Source of the DNA: Psychrobacter sp.
Lineage (GTDB): Bacteria; Pseudomonadota; Gammaproteobacteria; Pseudomonadales; Moraxellaceae
Length of the DNA stretch: 6,944 nucleotides
Reading direction: 5' to 3'
NCBI GenBank assembly: GCA_029256865.1
Contig: JARIEH010000302.1
Location: 1 to 6,944, forward strand
Below, in pieces: positions 5,963 through 6,944 of this stretch. The notes beneath the pieces were generated by a model. That model saw only the letters and a list, made by a program, of their open reading frames with translations, had not been told where the DNA came from and made no database searches. The number at the start of each line of letters is the position of its first letter. Within the stretch, counting starts at the first letter, position 1. The position numbers were made by a program, and so were the translations under genes.

Positions 5963-6739
5963 ATGTCCAAAATTCCTGCAACCACTCATTCTATTAAATG
6001 GCTACTGAAGTTTGGCTTAGTGGCAATAGCTGGACTTGTTGGGCAGTCAGCATTTGCGATGTGTCCCGTAGCTAATGAGGCTGGTTTTAATGTTGAGGCA
6101 CTAAATATAGGCGTTTCTGGCGACAAGACCATATTTTTCTGCAAGCAGGATTTTACAGCTGCCCAACTAAACTACGTACCAACCGAGACGGAGTTACTCA
6201 CAGGTGGCAGTCGAGCCATCTCAAAAGGTAATACTGTACAGGCTTTTCCTATGGGCGCTAGTGTCAATCTGTCTGGTTTTTCTGTTACAGGTCTACCGTT
6301 AAATACACTCACAAGAAAGTTTCCAAATACGGGTGGACGATACAATAAACAAAGCTTATTTAATTTCTATACAAGGATTAGCAATGATACTAACTGTCCT
6401 GCTGAGTACATGAGGATGAAAAACTATCTAAGATCCAATCCTAATAGGTTCACTTTCGCTGGCCCTACACAATTACCTACCTTCACACAGGGCGTTGATC
6501 TAAGCATTGGTACATTTAACGACGTAAAGCTTGCGCCCATTGTTGGTACAGGACAATTGACCGCTAGTGTCGAGTTATATCATACCAACCCTGGTAATGG
6601 TCAGTTTTTCAGGATTGGAGGGGGCTCAGAAACTTATTGTTGGCTTGGTGTGGGTGCTAGACTAAATATAAACCCAAATGCTGTTGGCCTAACGAACTCG
6701 GGAAGTTATGGCTTACAGATTGGTGTGGCTACTCAATAG
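5963..6739 (+). CDS. Secreted four-cysteine protein, putative pilus tip subunit or adhesin
   Basis: Protein of 258 residues, last gene of the locus, with ribosome binding site AGAGG (5953-5957) five bases before the ATG. The signal peptide has a polar start with Lys12 and Lys16, the core LVAIAGLVG and cleavage after AFA (residue 32), leaving about 226 residues that begin MCPV. Cysteines are at 34, 60, 145 and 226, an even number that fits two disulfides, and they are the only cysteines in any mature protein of this locus. The body is Gly-, Asn-, Thr-rich and looks all-beta, with PNTGGRYNKQSLFNFY, VELYHTNPGNGQFFRIGGG and a closing strand SYGLQIGVATQ resembling the last strand of a pilin fold. 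Position after the usher and disulfides match tip proteins such as CsuE or CooD, but it is shorter than those (usually above 300 residues) and I recognise no sequence family. Tip role is inferred from context; an accessory surface protein is the alternative. Confidence 0.75.
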   Translation: MSKIPATTHSIKWLLKFGLVAIAGLVGQSAFAMCPVANEAGFNVEALNIGVSGDKTIFFCKQDFTAAQLNYVPTETELLTGGSRAISKGNTVQAFPMGASVNLSGFSVTGLPLNTLTRKFPNTGGRYNKQSLFNFYTRISNDTNCPAEYMRMKNYLRSNPNRFTFAGPTQLPTFTQGVDLSIGTFNDVKLAPIVGTGQLTASVELYHTNPGNGQFFRIGGGSETYCWLGVGARLNINPNAVGLTNSGSYGLQIGVATQ

Positions 6740-6770
6740 CCATTAAAGATTAGACCACACCAGTTTTTTT
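6721..6770 (+). terminator. Rho-independent terminator of the pilus locus
   Basis: TGGTGTGGCT (6721-6730), inside the last codons of the tip gene, pairs with AG-A-CCACACCA (6752-6762) in a 10-bp stem with one bulged A, followed by G and seven T (6764-6770). The stop codon lies in the loop. The upstream arm is coding, so terminator and protein C-terminus constrain each other. The T-tract also overlaps the stop codon of the convergent minus-strand frame. Confidence 0.75.
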
Positions 6771-6944
6771 AAGTTCTGAACATTGGCGCAGTGGGTTTTA
6801 ATCCAACATAAGCCATCCCTGCTTGACTCAGCCAGTGTGGCTGAATAATACCATGTTGTAGTATTGCATGAATGTCTCTATGTCTTTTTTCTATCTTAAA
6901 GATTTTGTATACAGAAGAGATGCCTGCAACAGTATAAATCTCAG
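6769..6944 (-). CDS. 3' end of a convergent gene, 5' part outside the window, unknown product
   Basis: Reading the minus strand from the window edge, the frame through 6940-6942 stays open for 57 codons and stops at TAA (complement of 6769-6771), directly at the T-tract of the opposing terminator. The visible residues include EIYTVAGISSVYKIF, then IHAILQHGIIQPHWLSQAG, and end YVGLKPTAPMFRT. The composition reads like ordinary protein (Trp, His, Gly, Pro mixed) and no + strand frame competes. I do not recognise the family. Support is the open frame to the edge, the sensible composition and the tail-to-tail arrangement; a chance open frame of this size is possible in AT-rich DNA. Confidence 0.5.
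   Translation of the reverse strand, partial: EIYTVAGISSVYKIFKIEKRHRDIHAILQHGIIQPHWLSQAGMAYVGLKPTAPMFRT

Noticed and set aside
1..6944. CRISPR array, tRNA, rRNA, insertion sequence or attachment site
   Set aside because: No spaced direct repeats, tRNA-like folds, transposase motifs or terminal repeats were seen.

Overview
The window looks like a chromosomal stretch from a Gram-negative gammaproteobacterium. The moderately AT-rich DNA, the codon style and a CpxA-like kinase would fit Moraxellaceae such as Psychrobacter or Acinetobacter. That is an impression from the sequence, not a database result.

Layout. Positions 3-815 hold the 3' part of a sensor histidine kinase whose catalytic half resembles CpxA. 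A 436-base gap follows (816-1251). It holds a perfect 14-base palindrome, a terminator-like hairpin, a candidate promoter and a perfect 10-bp inverted repeat that would lie near the 5' end of the next mRNA. Four genes on the + strand then form one chaperone-usher pilus locus: a secreted pilin-like subunit (1252-1905), a short periplasmic chaperone (2128-2748), a large outer-membrane usher (2860-5838) and a secreted cysteine-containing protein best read as tip subunit or adhesin (5963-6739). A strong 19-bp hairpin sits between pilin and chaperone. A weaker hairpin with an overlapping promoter-like element lies in front of the tip gene, and a U-tract terminator closes the locus at 6721-6770. The last ~175 bases are open on the minus strand and appear to be the 3' end of a convergent gene.

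How the genes would work together. Pilin, chaperone and tip protein carry Sec signal peptides and would enter the periplasm. The chaperone would cap subunits through donor-strand complementation, the usher would recruit the complexes and polymerise them at the outer membrane, and the cysteine-rich last-gene product would cap the fibre. The order pilin-chaperone-usher-tip is that of archaic (Csu-like) loci. The cysteine-free pilin and the usher architecture recall the alternative (alpha, CS1/CFA-I) ushers, and no gene resembles the well-known type 1 or P pilus subunits closely.

Oddities. The chaperone seems to consist of only the N-terminal Ig-like domain of the PapD family, preceded by a ~30-residue extension. 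Mature pilin, chaperone and usher contain no cysteine, while the putative tip has four. The Cpx-like kinase lies directly upstream of a surface-fibre locus.
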